A stretch of 64,000 bases of DNA, from positions 5,633,612 to 5,697,611 of the forward strand of contig PTEX01000034.1 in assembly GCA_003342815.1 (NCBI GenBank). Reading direction: 5' to 3'. The position numbers were made by a program, and so were the translations under genes. This stretch comes from Eudromia elegans (Eukaryota > Chordata > Aves > Tinamiformes > Tinamidae). Of this stretch, positions 13,701 through 47,216 are shown one piece after another. The notes under the pieces are model-generated. The model searched no databases. It had not been told where the DNA came from and worked only from the letters and a program-made list of their open reading frames with translations. Every line of letters starts with the position of its first letter. Position 1 is the first letter of the stretch.

Positions 13701-15337
13701 GACCACCCAAGGCTTGCTGTGTGCTCTTACATAAACCATACTTTGGCTTTTTTTCCAGGAATCAGTTATATGCAACTAGTTCTCTTTAGCTGGTTTATAT
13801 GCTTCTAGGGGTATAAAGTTTCACTTACTAGAAATTATTATTGTAATACTGTAATCCGGATACAAAAATCATGCAGTTATAATATTAAAGTTAAAGGACT
13901 AAGGGCAAGTGGAAATCTTAGAACTTTAGTAATGATGTTCCTGAAATACTTTGACTAAGGAGCTAACGAGGTGGAGGAAGTCAGGAATTTTCATTTAAGA
14001 TCTGGTTGAGGAAATCACAGGGATTAGAGTGTTGCTTGTGCGGAAGAAGCAAAATCTCCTGCCGAAGTTGGGTTAGTGGTAAAATATCTTTGCCTTTGTT
14101 ATCCTAGTTTATATTGTTTCAAATAAACAGCAAAGACAGAGATCTTTTGTAGCTGGTCTCTGAATAAAGCCAAATTGTGACAGAGACCAGACTTAGAGCA
14201 GAAGTCTGTGGTTCAAAATGTGTCATACACAACTTCTTCAAAACAAACTCCCTTCACATTGCTGAAAACAACTTCTAATGAGAAGCCTTCTAGTTTTCAT
14301 GAGTGACCCGTATCTATAACGAATGGCATTTAACACTATGGAAGCTGCTACTGTAGCGAGTATTCATGCTTACTGCTGTATTACAGGCCTTTGGTCCCAC
14401 TGCATGGATTTTAAATGAAAAATGTTAAGTATTGAAGATATGGTAAGATATCAAGCTTATAATTAAGGAAGAGTAAGGTTTAAGACTAAGAAAGCAAGAC
14501 ATCAACAGCTCTATCATGAGAATAATAATCTAACAAAAGGAATCCTGTACTGCTGAGATTACTGGGAAATTCATGGCATAAAAGTAATAATGTGGATAAT
14601 TTGCTGAAAGTCATGATGAGAAAGCTGAAAGAGAGTGAAAATTTAGAATAATTTTTAGACTTAACTCAAATGATTTCAAGAAAAAAAGTTTTACAGAGGG
14701 TTATAGAAGAGGGTTGAACAGGAGGCCTAGAAAAGTCGAGAAGGCCACGTCCTATGACCTAGCAATTACCATGACAGTTTCTTCCTTCTTCCTCTGTCAA
14801 CGAGCTGGAACTGCGAGACGGCATCCTCAGACACAGCTGGTGGGATCAGATGGAAATCCTTCCTGGCTGTTACCGCCATTCTGGAGGAACAACTGGGGCT
14901 GCACCGCTCTCCTGGCACATATGGCAAAGCCTCAAAGGTGGGGAATGCTGCCACTGCAATCCTTATCAAAGTGAAATTCTTTACTTTCACTGAATATTTC
15001 CAAAATTAATTTTAGTGCTGACTTTGGGAGGGGAAAAAAAACCCAAACAACTGATAACTGACTTCCACGGGTGATAGCCATGGAATCATGTATGAGAAGA
15101 TTTGGAATTAGCATGTCCTATTTCTTGCCATGATACCCATTTCTGTAGGCAAAGCATTATTGAATCTCCATTCTGTTCCACTGCTCTGCCTCTGGCATGG
15201 AGTTTTCCACTTGCCAATATCGATTACCTAATCGTTAAAACGGAATAAGCTGCAGATGACTCTGGTGTCCGTATTTGAAAAGTGTAGCCTGAGGTGCCAG
15301 GCCAGCTGTACTTAAAGAATCTGAGATGACTTTGGGG

Positions 15338-16660
15338 TTTATTTATTCTATAAGCTCCAATATGTATAGTCAACTCCATTTCACTTGAAACAATGATGCT
15401 GGCTGCAACTCTTACAGAAATGCTATAGACCTTCAGGAATCTTGCTACAGAATTTAGTTAAATGACATTTGTAGAGATTAGTCCTGAAATAAAACACAAT
15501 CACAGGGGCCTTGGTTAGCAACCAGTATTCACTAGGAAAGCATTCAGAACACTGAACAAACAGTCTGACATTACAATTAATAAAACGGAATATTCTATTA
15601 AATTAAAGGGATTTCATTATTTGACATTCTATATACAGTTTCAGAATTCCTTATAATCAGTAAAATTATCTGTAAGTTATTATTCTGAGGGCATTAATAT
15701 TTAAATGAAAGTGTCAACTAATATTTTTGTATTTTTTCTTTGGCTCACAAATACACTAAAATACCATAAACATTATTTAGAACCTTAGTAATATATAAAT
15801 AGGATACATTACAAATGGAAGAAAATACAAGACAACTCTTTAGCATGGTAAATCTCTGAATATAAATAAGCAAATATTTCATTTACCTACAATTGAACAG
15901 TTATCTTGCTGTAAAACTATTACATTTAAATCCTTTTACACAAAGTCATTTAACAATAATATACACAATCTACACAAATTAACCTCTAAAAATACAGCAA
16001 TAATATACCTGTTACAATGACTCTGCTACCGTTATCCCCTGATGTGACACTAAAGGGGAAATACAACTATTTTACTTAAAGGNGCTGTTAGAGACTGCTG
16101 TTTTGTATGAAGCACCAACAATAAGATTTAATACTGTGAAACATTTTTCTTTAGCTTCTAGATTCTACATTTTAGAAATATTTCTATATATCTATTTTTA
16201 TCTGCCAGAAAAATCTGTCGCACATTATCCACATAGTTGTTGAAGGAAACATTTTTTCTCTTATGGTGGAAAACATGCTGCAGCTTGGATAACCACTTTT
16301 TATATATATATATATATTCTATATATATATATATATTTATTTATATTGTACATATATACCATGTAGAGTTCTTAAATGTCTATTTTAGTACTTATTCATT
16401 TCCTGCTGACTATAATAAGCAAGACCAATGTAAGAGTCAATAGTACTTCAAACTTCAAGATAACACATTTTCCCTCAGTAAAATTATCTACCAATACTTA
16501 TATGTTTCAGTATCCTATAGATTTTTTGTTTAAAGGTGTTTCAGGAGCTTGGAGCTTACAGATAGAGAATTTCCTCAAAACATGTTCTGCAGAACTGGAT
16601 AAAAAAATAGCCAGTGCTGGAAAACAGTGAATTAGAGAAATAAATATTTTGACCACCATA
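15338..16660 (-). other. GAD1: Probable GAD1 3' UTR
   Basis: This is the sequence just downstream of the GAD1 stop on the minus strand. It is AT-rich with no competing ORF. Two minus-strand AATAAA sites are visible: a proximal one at 16,336-16,341, about 320 nt past the stop and inside a TA repeat, and a distal overlapping pair at 15,338-15,347, about 1.3 kb past the stop. The vertebrate GAD1 3' UTR is typically around 1 kb, which favours the distal pair. The end chosen here is an inference. Confidence 0.4.
16300..16351. repeat. (TA)n microsatellite in the GAD1 3' UTR region
   Basis: Two (TA)n runs are separated by TTC, ending in TTTATTTATA. The tract overlaps the proximal candidate polyadenylation signal of GAD1. 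Confidence 0.9.
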
Positions 16661-38472
<21,812 letters not shown>

Positions 38473-38550
38473 CGATTCAGAAACGTGTCGCTCCTCAGAG
38501 CCCAGCCTTGCCTCCGACGCTGCTCTGAGGGGCGCCTAGAAAAGAATTCC
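38473..38550 (-). other. GAD1: GAD1 exon 2, 5' UTR part
   Basis: 78 nt from an excellent acceptor (TTTCTCCCTTGCAG, immediately above 38,550) to the base before ATG. It contains no AUG. Confidence 0.8.
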
Positions 38551-39727
38551 CTGCAAGGGAGAAAGGTAACTTTAAGGTCCGCTCCCTCGGTGGAGCGCCC
38601 GGTCCTCGTTAGATGCCAGAGGGCATGAGGCTGCAGGCAGCAAGGAGCAATTTAATTCCCGGCGAAGTGGCTGCGAGGGGCGCGGCCGAGGAGCTGCAGA
38701 CGGGACCGGGCGCAGTTGCGGGGAGGCGGCGGGACGGGCTGGAGCTGGAACCGCTGCGCTGCCTCTCGCGCAGTGGTGCTCGGCGAAGCGCGGAGCCCGG
38801 CGCAATTACATCAATGAGTGGGGCAATTACGCGCTTCGCCTCCAATTGGAACCAATTTGCAAAGCGGGCTCTGAAATGAGCAGCGCTGCCGAGCTGAGCC
38901 CCCCTCCCGTGGCCCATCGCCCAGGGCTGAAAAGCGCGCCAGGCGCAGCAGCAATGGGGAAGAGCGACATTCGCACCCACCACGACAAAGGTGCATTTGT
39001 GCCCACGTCCCAGCACATGCGCGGGCATACGTGTGTCTGAACACGCATGTGTGCAGTAAAACGGCAAAACACACATGTGTGAGCATTCACACGCCCAGCA
39101 GGGCTCTCCGGTGCAGGTAGCGTTAGCAACACCAACGCGGGTGGAGGCAGCTCTGAGGAAGATGCTGGACTAGCCTCGCTCCGCGCTAACTGCTCGCTTG
39201 GTTCCTGACAGACACGACACTCCGATAACCCAAATNGGCCGTTGATCGAGAACGATCGAGTCAATATTCCGTTCCCCATTTTGTCCCTACGGCTGCCCGA
39301 GATTTATTTTATTCGCCTTGTAAATGAAGTCAAGGTCACGGTAACGAATGAGCCCGTTCTTTGTTAGCTGCTCTTCAAAAATCGGTAACTACTAATTCGT
39401 TTTCGTTGCTGGTGGATTTACGCCCGCGTGAAAAGGCAATGGATCGGGGGTTTCAGCGGCAAATAGGTATCTTACTATTTTTTTTTTAAGAGAGCAGAAA
39501 AAAACCAAAAAGTAATCCTACGGCAGGAGAGATCCGCCAGACAATGCCTGGAAGTGGAGTAACAGGTTAGCTCAATGTCTAGGCGCTGGCTGTCTCAAAA
39601 TGCCCGTTCTTCCTCTGTGGCCATGGCAGGGACCACAATCGATTTCAAGGGGGAAAAAAATATCCAGATCTTCAAAAAGCATCTCCCAAAGGCTTGAAAA
39701 ATAGGATGTGGTTTAGAGAAGACTTAC
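38551..39727 (-). other. GAD1: GAD1 intron 1
   Basis: 1.2 kb. Its 3' half is GC-rich with a CCAAT/CAATTA cluster at 38,800-38,860; its 5' half is mixed and contains short CACACGTGTG-like alternations near 39,010-39,090. Confidence 0.6.
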
Positions 39728-39776
39728 CGAGGGACGAGCGGACCACTCTCGCTCCCGGCGTCCAAGCAGGCAGGGT
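39728..39776 (-). other. GAD1: GAD1 exon 1, predicted non-coding first exon
   Basis: Donor CTCG|GTAAGTC at the 3' end is near consensus. The 5' end is set by the TATA box: an initiator-like TCACCCT places +1 at about 39,776, 31 bp downstream of TATAAG. It is 49 nt with no AUG. Together with exon 2 it gives a 127 nt AUG-free leader. Other, upstream first exons are possible, as in mammals, and were not seen. Confidence 0.6.
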
Positions 39777-39845
39777 GACTCTAGCCAGGAGCGCCTCGCC
39801 GCTTATAAGCAGCGCGGGGGACGCTGCCGGAATACCAATGGCGCC
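39777..39845 (-). promoter_or_regulatory. GAD1: GAD1 core promoter (TATA and CCAAT boxes)
   Basis: On the minus strand TATAAG lies at 39,802-39,807 inside the palindrome GCTTATAAGC, 31 bp before the predicted start. CCAATGG on the plus strand at 39,836-39,842 gives a CCAAT-type box about 60 bp upstream. The flanks are CpG-rich. The spacing of both boxes and the donor just downstream make this a coherent promoter. Confidence 0.65.
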
Positions 39846-42800
39846 GCGGAACTCCGTGCGAGATGACCTTTTTCCCCCCAAGTCCTGGGATTTGCTTTTT
39901 TAAAGCGTGCATCGGCAGCTGATGTGCTCCGACGCAGGCATGAGTCACAGGGCGGCCCCCCCCTTCAGGCAGCCCCCGGCCCGCGGGGGCGGCGCTGGGA
40001 GCCGCGGGCCGCGCAGCACGTGCGGAGCGGCCCACGGGGCCGGCCCCCCACGCGGCTCTTCCCCACGCCCCGGCTCTCGCCTCCTGGCACCCTCGGCAGC
40101 GTGTGCTGCACCGGCGTCGCCGGGCTTGCTGGCGGGCGTTGCGTTCCTTAAAACGCCGCTTCTCGCCAACCTCGTTGGGGTTCAACTTGGGCGCGCGTGG
40201 CCGGCATTGCTCGCGCTCCGGCGCCGCCCTTGCACGGCTCTAGCCGAGAAACTGCTCAGGCGGGTCCGTGCAAAATGCACCTTAGCAAAACCACCCTCTG
40301 CTCCGCGCCCTGGAAGAGGCGCCGTTAGGGACCCTCTCGGTTATTCTCCTCGCCAGCTGTCGCCGCCGGGACCGGCTCCCTCCGCGCAACTCTCCGCCAG
40401 AGGGTGGCAGAGCCTCAAAGACCGAGGCGCTTTTTGTCTCCTCAGCGCCAGGAAACACCTGGATTTCTGCGATTTACCTTCAACGCTTTCGTCAGATTAC
40501 GCTTTGTACCAGACAGCTAAAAATGGAAGCATTAAGACAGCCATTCTTTGCTACTCCTGACAACCCAAAATCTCACTGTTTTCCTACCTCTCTTCCCTAA
40601 GATGCTCACAGCAGTGGCCGTGGCACGGATGCATTTCAACATGCAGAGGTAGCTACACAGATGGCTAAAACCAACCCTGCTCTCCAACATGACACACAAG
40701 GGGCCGGGAGGAAGCTGCAAGACGAAGGGAGGAGGGAAAACAGGCTGAAGGGCCAGAGGATTTCACCCCGAGTAGGGGGTGCTGCACAGCCAGGACTGCT
40801 GACACGGTAACGAGCAGCAGGGACGTGTCCTTCTTCAAGGACTTGAGGGCAAAATAAAGAAGTTAAGGTCTTTTTTGAGGAGACTGACCTGGGCCAGCAC
40901 TAAGCGGCCAGATGCAATGGAAACACTGAGAGCAAAAGCAGCAGCTTCTATATATAGTTTTAGAGGTACTAATATCTCCAGCTGTTAGTGCCGGGTCTGC
41001 ACGGCCAAACTAGCATCTTGGCTACTTAATGGTGTCAGTCAGTCAGTCACTCCTCTCCAAAATGGGTCTCTTCCTCATGTATTTTCTATACTTTTAAGGC
41101 AGCTGCAAATAATTGGGCAAAATGTTAACTGCACCGCAGGAGACATAATGATTATGACCAATTGTCTCTATAATCGTTAATAAACACACGTGGCTCGCGG
41201 AAACCGTGGCAGGTCGCAGGAAACGAGCACGCCCGGGTTTGCGCTCAGCACCGCGGACAGCGCCCAGTGCCGCCCGTGGGCCCCGGCTCGCAACTCCGGA
41301 GCAGCCCGGGTTGGGGGCGTCGCCGCCCCGGGCTCGAAGCGCCGCGTGCCCTCTAGGTGGTGCTGCGCGCCCAGACTCGGCCTGGCCCTGTCGCCGTCCC
41401 CGTGCAGGCCGCTCGGCAGCCCCGTCCTGCTCTCCCCTTGGCTACTGGCCGTCCTTCTGCTCACCCCGCTCTGCTGTGTTGCTCGTCCCTGTGTCACTCG
41501 TGCTCTTGCTGCTCGTGCTCGAGGGTGCCAGGGCCCGGTTACGGGGAGCACCGCGCGCTGCAGGGGAGCGCCCAGCCGGGCTTGGTTCTCGCTTTTACCT
41601 CCTGCCATTTACCAAGCCTGGGAAACAGGGCAAATATGCACAGGATCAGCTACAGAGAGCAGGGTGCAGACGTGCCCTTACCGGCGCTTGCAAATGCTGC
41701 CTGGATAAGAAATTACTTACAAAAGCCAGACCTTAGGCTCCCTCTCCTTCCACCTCTGTCCATTAACTGGCTATGCTGAAATATGGATCTCCAGTACCTT
41801 GGGAGGACACAGCAATAAATAAAATGGATGTGATTAACATAATTAACAACAGCAATCATTCAATGATTATACAATGGCTCTAACAGTGGACATGTAACCA
41901 TGAGCACTGAGTAGGAAAAGTTGGAAATCATGGGTGAACTACTGAATTATACTCTATTCTAGAGATAACTTTTGCTATCCCCTTAATGCCACAGTGAAAA
42001 TTTTTTTAAAGGTTAAAGAGATGTTTGCTTTGGGTTTGTGACTGATCAGTCACCGATCTATCCAAATATCCCATATTTAAGGTCATGTCCATTGCTTGAA
42101 TTGCTTGGCAGCAGTTAGCTGCCAGCCAGAACATTCTACACTGCTGTAAGGGCATATAGAGAATCCACTGTACACAGTTTTACATACTTTGTAGCTTTTT
42201 TTTTTTTTTTCAGGATGTCTCCTTCCTAGCATGTGTCACTGTTTATTCTGATCTGCTTCATCTAAAAAAAAAACCCAAAAAAACAAAAAACCCAAAGAAC
42301 AATCCAACCTCCATCAAAAAGCAGCAAGAAATCGCCACTGTTAGCACTACCAAGCAAACACAAAATCAAGCAAAATCCCCCTGCCAAAAGGCCTCATCAC
42401 ACTCCTTCAAGAACAAACTAAAGAAAAAGTCTTATCTATAAGACAATATTATTTATATAGGTGATCACATAAATAAAATACAATTATGTAAGTTGCAGAA
42501 CTGCAATTGCAACATGAAAAATGGTAACAGAAACAGAAAAGATAACATAATCATTAAGTCTGTTTTCTGCCAGCTTTAGGGAATTATAACTGTTTTATCT
42601 CATGACTGAAATAAACAAGTTTCTTATTCCCAGTTTCTCCCTTAAACTCTGTAGAGGCATTACCCTGGATTTTCTCTTTGTGACATTTTGGTTTAAGTGT
42701 TACATGTCTCACTGAACTGTATCTTTTATTCCCACCAGTGTATTGGTTTATATTTAGAACATTCAATAAATTCAGTAAAGTTGTTGCAAGACATAATACA

Positions 42801-45800
42801 GTTCAGCTCGTCAATTCCAGAATTACTTTGGAGAGCTCGAATCTGGACAATATTTTATTAAGAATGTTCAAGAGATGTGAACATGACTCTTTAGCTTGTT
42901 TTTAGCAGTTTACCCCAAATAGTAATAATTAGCTAGTAGAATAATAGTTTTTTTGCAATGTCATACCTGAAAAGTTTGATTCGCCTGGTATTTTTAGCTA
43001 CAATATTACAGAAATATGAATAGTCTTTCAAAGTGAAGGTTAAGTGCATCTGATTCCCATCCCCTATTTTGGCCTTTCAGTACTTCCATGAAAACCCTTG
43101 TTAACTCAGAGCTCTTGATTANTCTCATTGACATTTCGGTAGTTGCACGGAGACCAACATAAAGAGAAGAATCATGTCATCTGGGTGGATGTAGCTACTC
43201 NGCACTAGAACGAGAGACATAATTTAGCCTTGCTATCTTACAGTTCACATTCAGCCTGAACAAAATTTTAAAGCTCATGCACATCAGATAAGAGCAACAC
43301 TGCTTTTAACGACGAATCAAGCATAACCTACCTCATTATAGTCAATATCCACTTAAAGGTAATCTATCTTAAGGGAGACTTAATGCTTACAAAGGTTTAA
43401 AGGAAATACCTAGGAAGGGAATCGTGAGTGTACAACAGACAGTGCTCTGATAACTCTGACAGCTGAGTTTTCTGCAGGGCAGATAACATGGCCATGTTAT
43501 AGCTCTCCTCTTACCTGGCTGCAAGCACAGAACTCCAGCCTAGGGCTTCATTCCTCAGCATTCTCCTCTCAGATCTGAGATATGAATTCTTCTCAGATTA
43601 ATAATCTATTTAAACAGAAATCTAAATTGAAACTAAATTAAATTGATGGTGAGTTATCAAAAATTCTGAAACATCTCTAACATAATTTTTTTTTAAAAAG
43701 TTACAAATTGAAAATAAAAATATTAGCCAAAAAAAGAAAAAACAAAGTTCTTTTGGATGTTATTTGACTAATGCCAACCACTCAAAAGACTGAGAAACAA
43801 GTATTTACTAATAAGGCTTTTTAAAAAAGAAATTACATTCAGAGCAAAAACTAGGTTGGTGTTTTATTATTGGTCATATACGTAACTTAAAAGTTACCAA
43901 TATAAACTTTAAAACTGAAATATTATTATATAAGTATAATAAAGATATTTATCTAATCACTTCATTTTCTTAAAAATGGAGAGTGAAAGACAAACTTGTT
44001 AAAAGAAGTCTTACTTTTCTCAGGCTCAAAAAGCTATGAACAGCCCCAAGAAGGATCATAAAAGCTTTCAAAGTTTTCAGTTCAAGGCATGTAAACCTTT
44101 TACTAGGGTTTGCATTTATGTGCAATTTTAATTACTTGAATCTCTATCAATTTCTGAGTTACTAGATTGATTATCCCTACATGTCACTAAATTTGATCAA
44201 ATAGAAAGAATTAGTTTAAATAAAGCTTCCAAGCCTTTCAGAGACCCTCCACATCAGTCGTTTTTAATTTGTTCTTCCTTTTCTGACCAGTTATTCAATA
44301 AGAGTAGGGGAACTTTTCCTGGTCTCATTTATGGGCCCTGTAGCTGTGGCAATGATTCCGACTTCAGGAGCAACTTAAGCATTTCCCATTACCAGACCTA
44401 CACCTTCTGATTACTTTGACTTAGATCTCACCTTTTCCTAAGTATGAGACTGTAAAAGCAGATAACATACACATTTTAAAAGCAATTAAAGAAGAACAAG
44501 TGTTATCCTCTTATTCTTTATAGTAATTCTGCACAAAATAAAAGAAGAATACAAACATATTAAAGAAAAGGCACTCCAGATATGACCTTTAGAAACGACA
44601 AAGATACAGAGGAACCTTCTCCATTACACTTTGTACCTTGTACCAAGATGAAGTTTTGGAGAATGCAAAGGCATCTTTATAACACAGGATGATCATTCAA
44701 GGAAACCAAATTCTCTCTAAGATTTCATTCTAGAGTTTCATGTCCTTTATGCTGTTTGGATTAAACAAAGAAGCAGTCACTGGGAAACGAATCCCTGTAA
44801 GAGTCACAAGCATTTGATAACCATCATCTTTATCTTAATTATCCCAAAAGATTTCCATAGGGAAATATTGAAAGAAAAATAACATAACACGAAGCAGTTA
44901 AGGGCAACAGTGTAAACCCACTCAATTCTAAGAAAGTAATGGAAATAAATGTCTATCTATCTAAGCATTAATAAATTAACAAATTATTTCTCTGAGACTT
45001 ATATGGACTTTGATGGATACATTACTATTTAAACATCTACTTTTCATAAGAAAATGAAAAAGCAAAACATTTATTTCATAATATTTAGACCTATCATTGT
45101 TAAACACAATTTGTAAGTTTTTTGAAATTGAGATAAAAGTAGTATCATTAAAATTATAGCACAGAACTGCTACTATATAGGTTCAAATAATAGTATCAGG
45201 CCTTAAAATTTTTGTAGTGAAAGAACAATATTAAACTTTAACATGCTTATGTATTTAATAAAATGTTGAATGCTTTTCTTCTGTTTATCACAAGACATGA
45301 AAGCTATGTTTGGTTTTCATTAGTAAACTAGGTCAGATGGCATTACGTTCAGTCCAGTTCTGCATCCCTGTACAACTTAACATTTTGTATAATAAAATTT
45401 TTACTATTTTGAAAAAAAAAANCACAAAAACTGTAAATGCAGTAAGAATTAGCTACAAACCTTTCCTGCAATATAATGGTTTAATCAAGGTATTTTTTCC
45501 TCTGTTTTAATCAAGAGTTGCACTCTCTGTGCAGATAGACGTCTATGGTTTTACAGGCATGGCAATCAATTTATAGTCAATAAAATATAGTCAGTTTAAT
45601 TTTATAATTTAAAATTTAAAAACACTTATTCATTAACTGTTTCTTTCAGCATTGTAACATGGTTCACTTCACCATGTGCACACCAACTGATTTGAAGTAA
45701 TACATATGGCAGACAACCCATGTAGACATCTGCACTAAAAATGACAGAAGATATTAGCATAAAATGTAAACCATCTTGAGTTTATATTTCCAATCTATTC

Positions 45801-47061
45801 TTGAGATATAATACTAGAAAGGGAATTTGTCTCTTGAGACTCTATCTGCATAATTTTCTAGTTTTAAAGTAAATCCAGAAAAATCGGCAGAATTATAAAA
45901 TAGGATTCCCTGTCCCTGTTCCTTTTCTTAAAGGAAAGATCTCCACATGAATAAGCATTTGATAGGAACTGAATGATGTGGACAATAAAACTAGTACTAA
46001 TAATGCAGGAGCCAGAACCTCAAAGGAGTTCATCTTTTTCATTACGTTCAGTTTAAGTGAAAAGAGAGGTGCTCAGCTTCTCTCAGGAAAGCAACTGGCT
46101 TACCTTTCTCTTACCCACTTCTCAAACTTTTGTCATTCTATAGACTACTTGTGTCCAAAGAAAGAGCTAAATTTCTCTGATAAATTTACCAAAAGCTTTA
46201 ATCCCATAACCCCTTTACATAGATCAAACTCACTGGCAGCATGAATTCATATTTCCTCAGCTGACCTTTTTTTAAAATTTTCCCTCTATGGTGGGTGATA
46301 CCTACCACCCCTACCATGGTTCATGCCATTTCAGTGTGCAAGCTTTATGAATGTTAAAAATATCTGTATGCTAAAGTCATCAACGTTACACAATCTTACT
46401 GGTTACGTAGATTTTCTGATCAATTTAACAATCAACAATTATTCAACTGTACTACAGGGTTTCTCTCCAAATCTAGACAAAAGACATTTTGTTTTTGTTA
46501 TATATGTTATATGTTTGAGGTTATATATTTTTATAGAGACATCAAGTAAGGATTTTTAGTTGAAATATTCTTAAGAGCTATTTCATTAATGTCAAAGCCA
46601 TAACAACCACAAAATTTTTCATCTAGCTGTGTTTGTATTTTGTATTTTAAATTTTAGGGTGGCATTTCTGACACTTCAAGTATCATCATCATTTTGCAAG
46701 ACAGAGTTAAGGTAATCATGTGGGCAGATAAGTTTCTCCTGTTCCAATGATGAAATGGAATGTGGCAAGCATAATGCTCCTAAAATACAACATATTTGCT
46801 CAACTAAAAATCTACAGCAGTTTCCACATGACTTTCTGCTGCAAGGGAAAAATATTTTACCAATTACTTCCACATATATCAAGTTTGTGTGTGTCATTAA
46901 GTTGTAGAACAAGAAAAATTTTGCAGACTTGCAAATTTTGAAAATAACACATATATAAAAAGAACTATTGAAACTTATGAGAGAAGTTATGATTAAATGC
47001 TTTAACATGCCTGTTTGAGAATCAAAATCATCAACTGAAATATTGCAGAAGAATTTCCAAA
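39846..47061. other. Interval between GAD1 and ERICH2
   Basis: 7.2 kb. 39.9-40.45 and 41.18-41.62 kb are CpG-rich. 41,085-41,190 is an AT-rich homeodomain-motif cluster and 41,244-41,264 an RE1-like site. From 41.8 kb on the sequence is AT-rich with no exon supported; the ERICH2 3' UTR must lie just below 47,062, but I found no clear AATAAA there on the minus strand. An AATAAA followed by an A run on the plus strand lies near 45,391-45,428. Confidence 0.6.
41244..41264 (+). promoter_or_regulatory. RE1/NRSE (REST binding) candidate
   Basis: The 21 bases from CTCAGCACC to GGACAGCGCC match the remembered NRSE consensus (TTCAGCACC, two bases, GGACAGCGCC) at 19 of 21 positions; the differences are at position 1 and central position 10. 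Both half-sites and their canonical spacing are intact. It lies about 1.5 kb upstream of the predicted GAD1 start. REST silences neuronal genes outside neurons, which suits GAD1; the function here is inferred. Confidence 0.75.
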
Positions 47062-47216
47062 CTAATTTTCCTCAGAATCATCAGAATCAAAACTTCCTGC
47101 ACTTTCTTCCTCACTGCTATCTGAACAGCTAGTACTCTCCTTGTTGCTATCACTTCTTCCATCAATGGTTTCTTCATCATCTTCAGTCTCCTCTTCAGCA
47201 AGCTTCTGTGCTCTTT
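47062..47216 (-). CDS. ERICH2: ERICH2 last exon, acidic C-terminus
   Basis: 155 nt entering phase 1, acceptor TTTCTGTGACAG, ending in TAG at 47,062-47,064. It encodes RAQKLAEEETEDDEETIDG...SEEESAGSFDSDDSEEN. The Glu/Asp/Ser-rich tail gives the protein its name. Confidence 0.85.

Larger units (their letters stand above)
650..15337. other. Intergenic DNA 3' of GAD1, no gene recognised
   Basis: Mostly AT-rich sequence with simple repeats (A runs near 10,619-10,662, 10,696-10,714 and 11,849-11,867). Slightly GC-richer patches lie near 2.2-2.4, 6.0-6.5, 11.3-11.5 and 12.2-12.4 kb. I read both strands for exon-like stretches flanked by splice sites and for GORASP2, which follows GAD1 in human, and found none I could support. 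The longest open stretch, 6,003-6,494 minus, resembles no family I know and looks fortuitous. Confidence 0.6.

Noticed and set aside
650..15337. GORASP2 exons expected downstream of GAD1
   Set aside because: I looked for GRASP-domain peptides and found none; the gene probably lies beyond the left edge.
41177..41736. Overlapping 140-176 codon open frames on both strands
   Set aside because: All lie in a CpG-rich block containing the RE1, with no family resemblance and low-complexity Arg/Ala/Pro composition.
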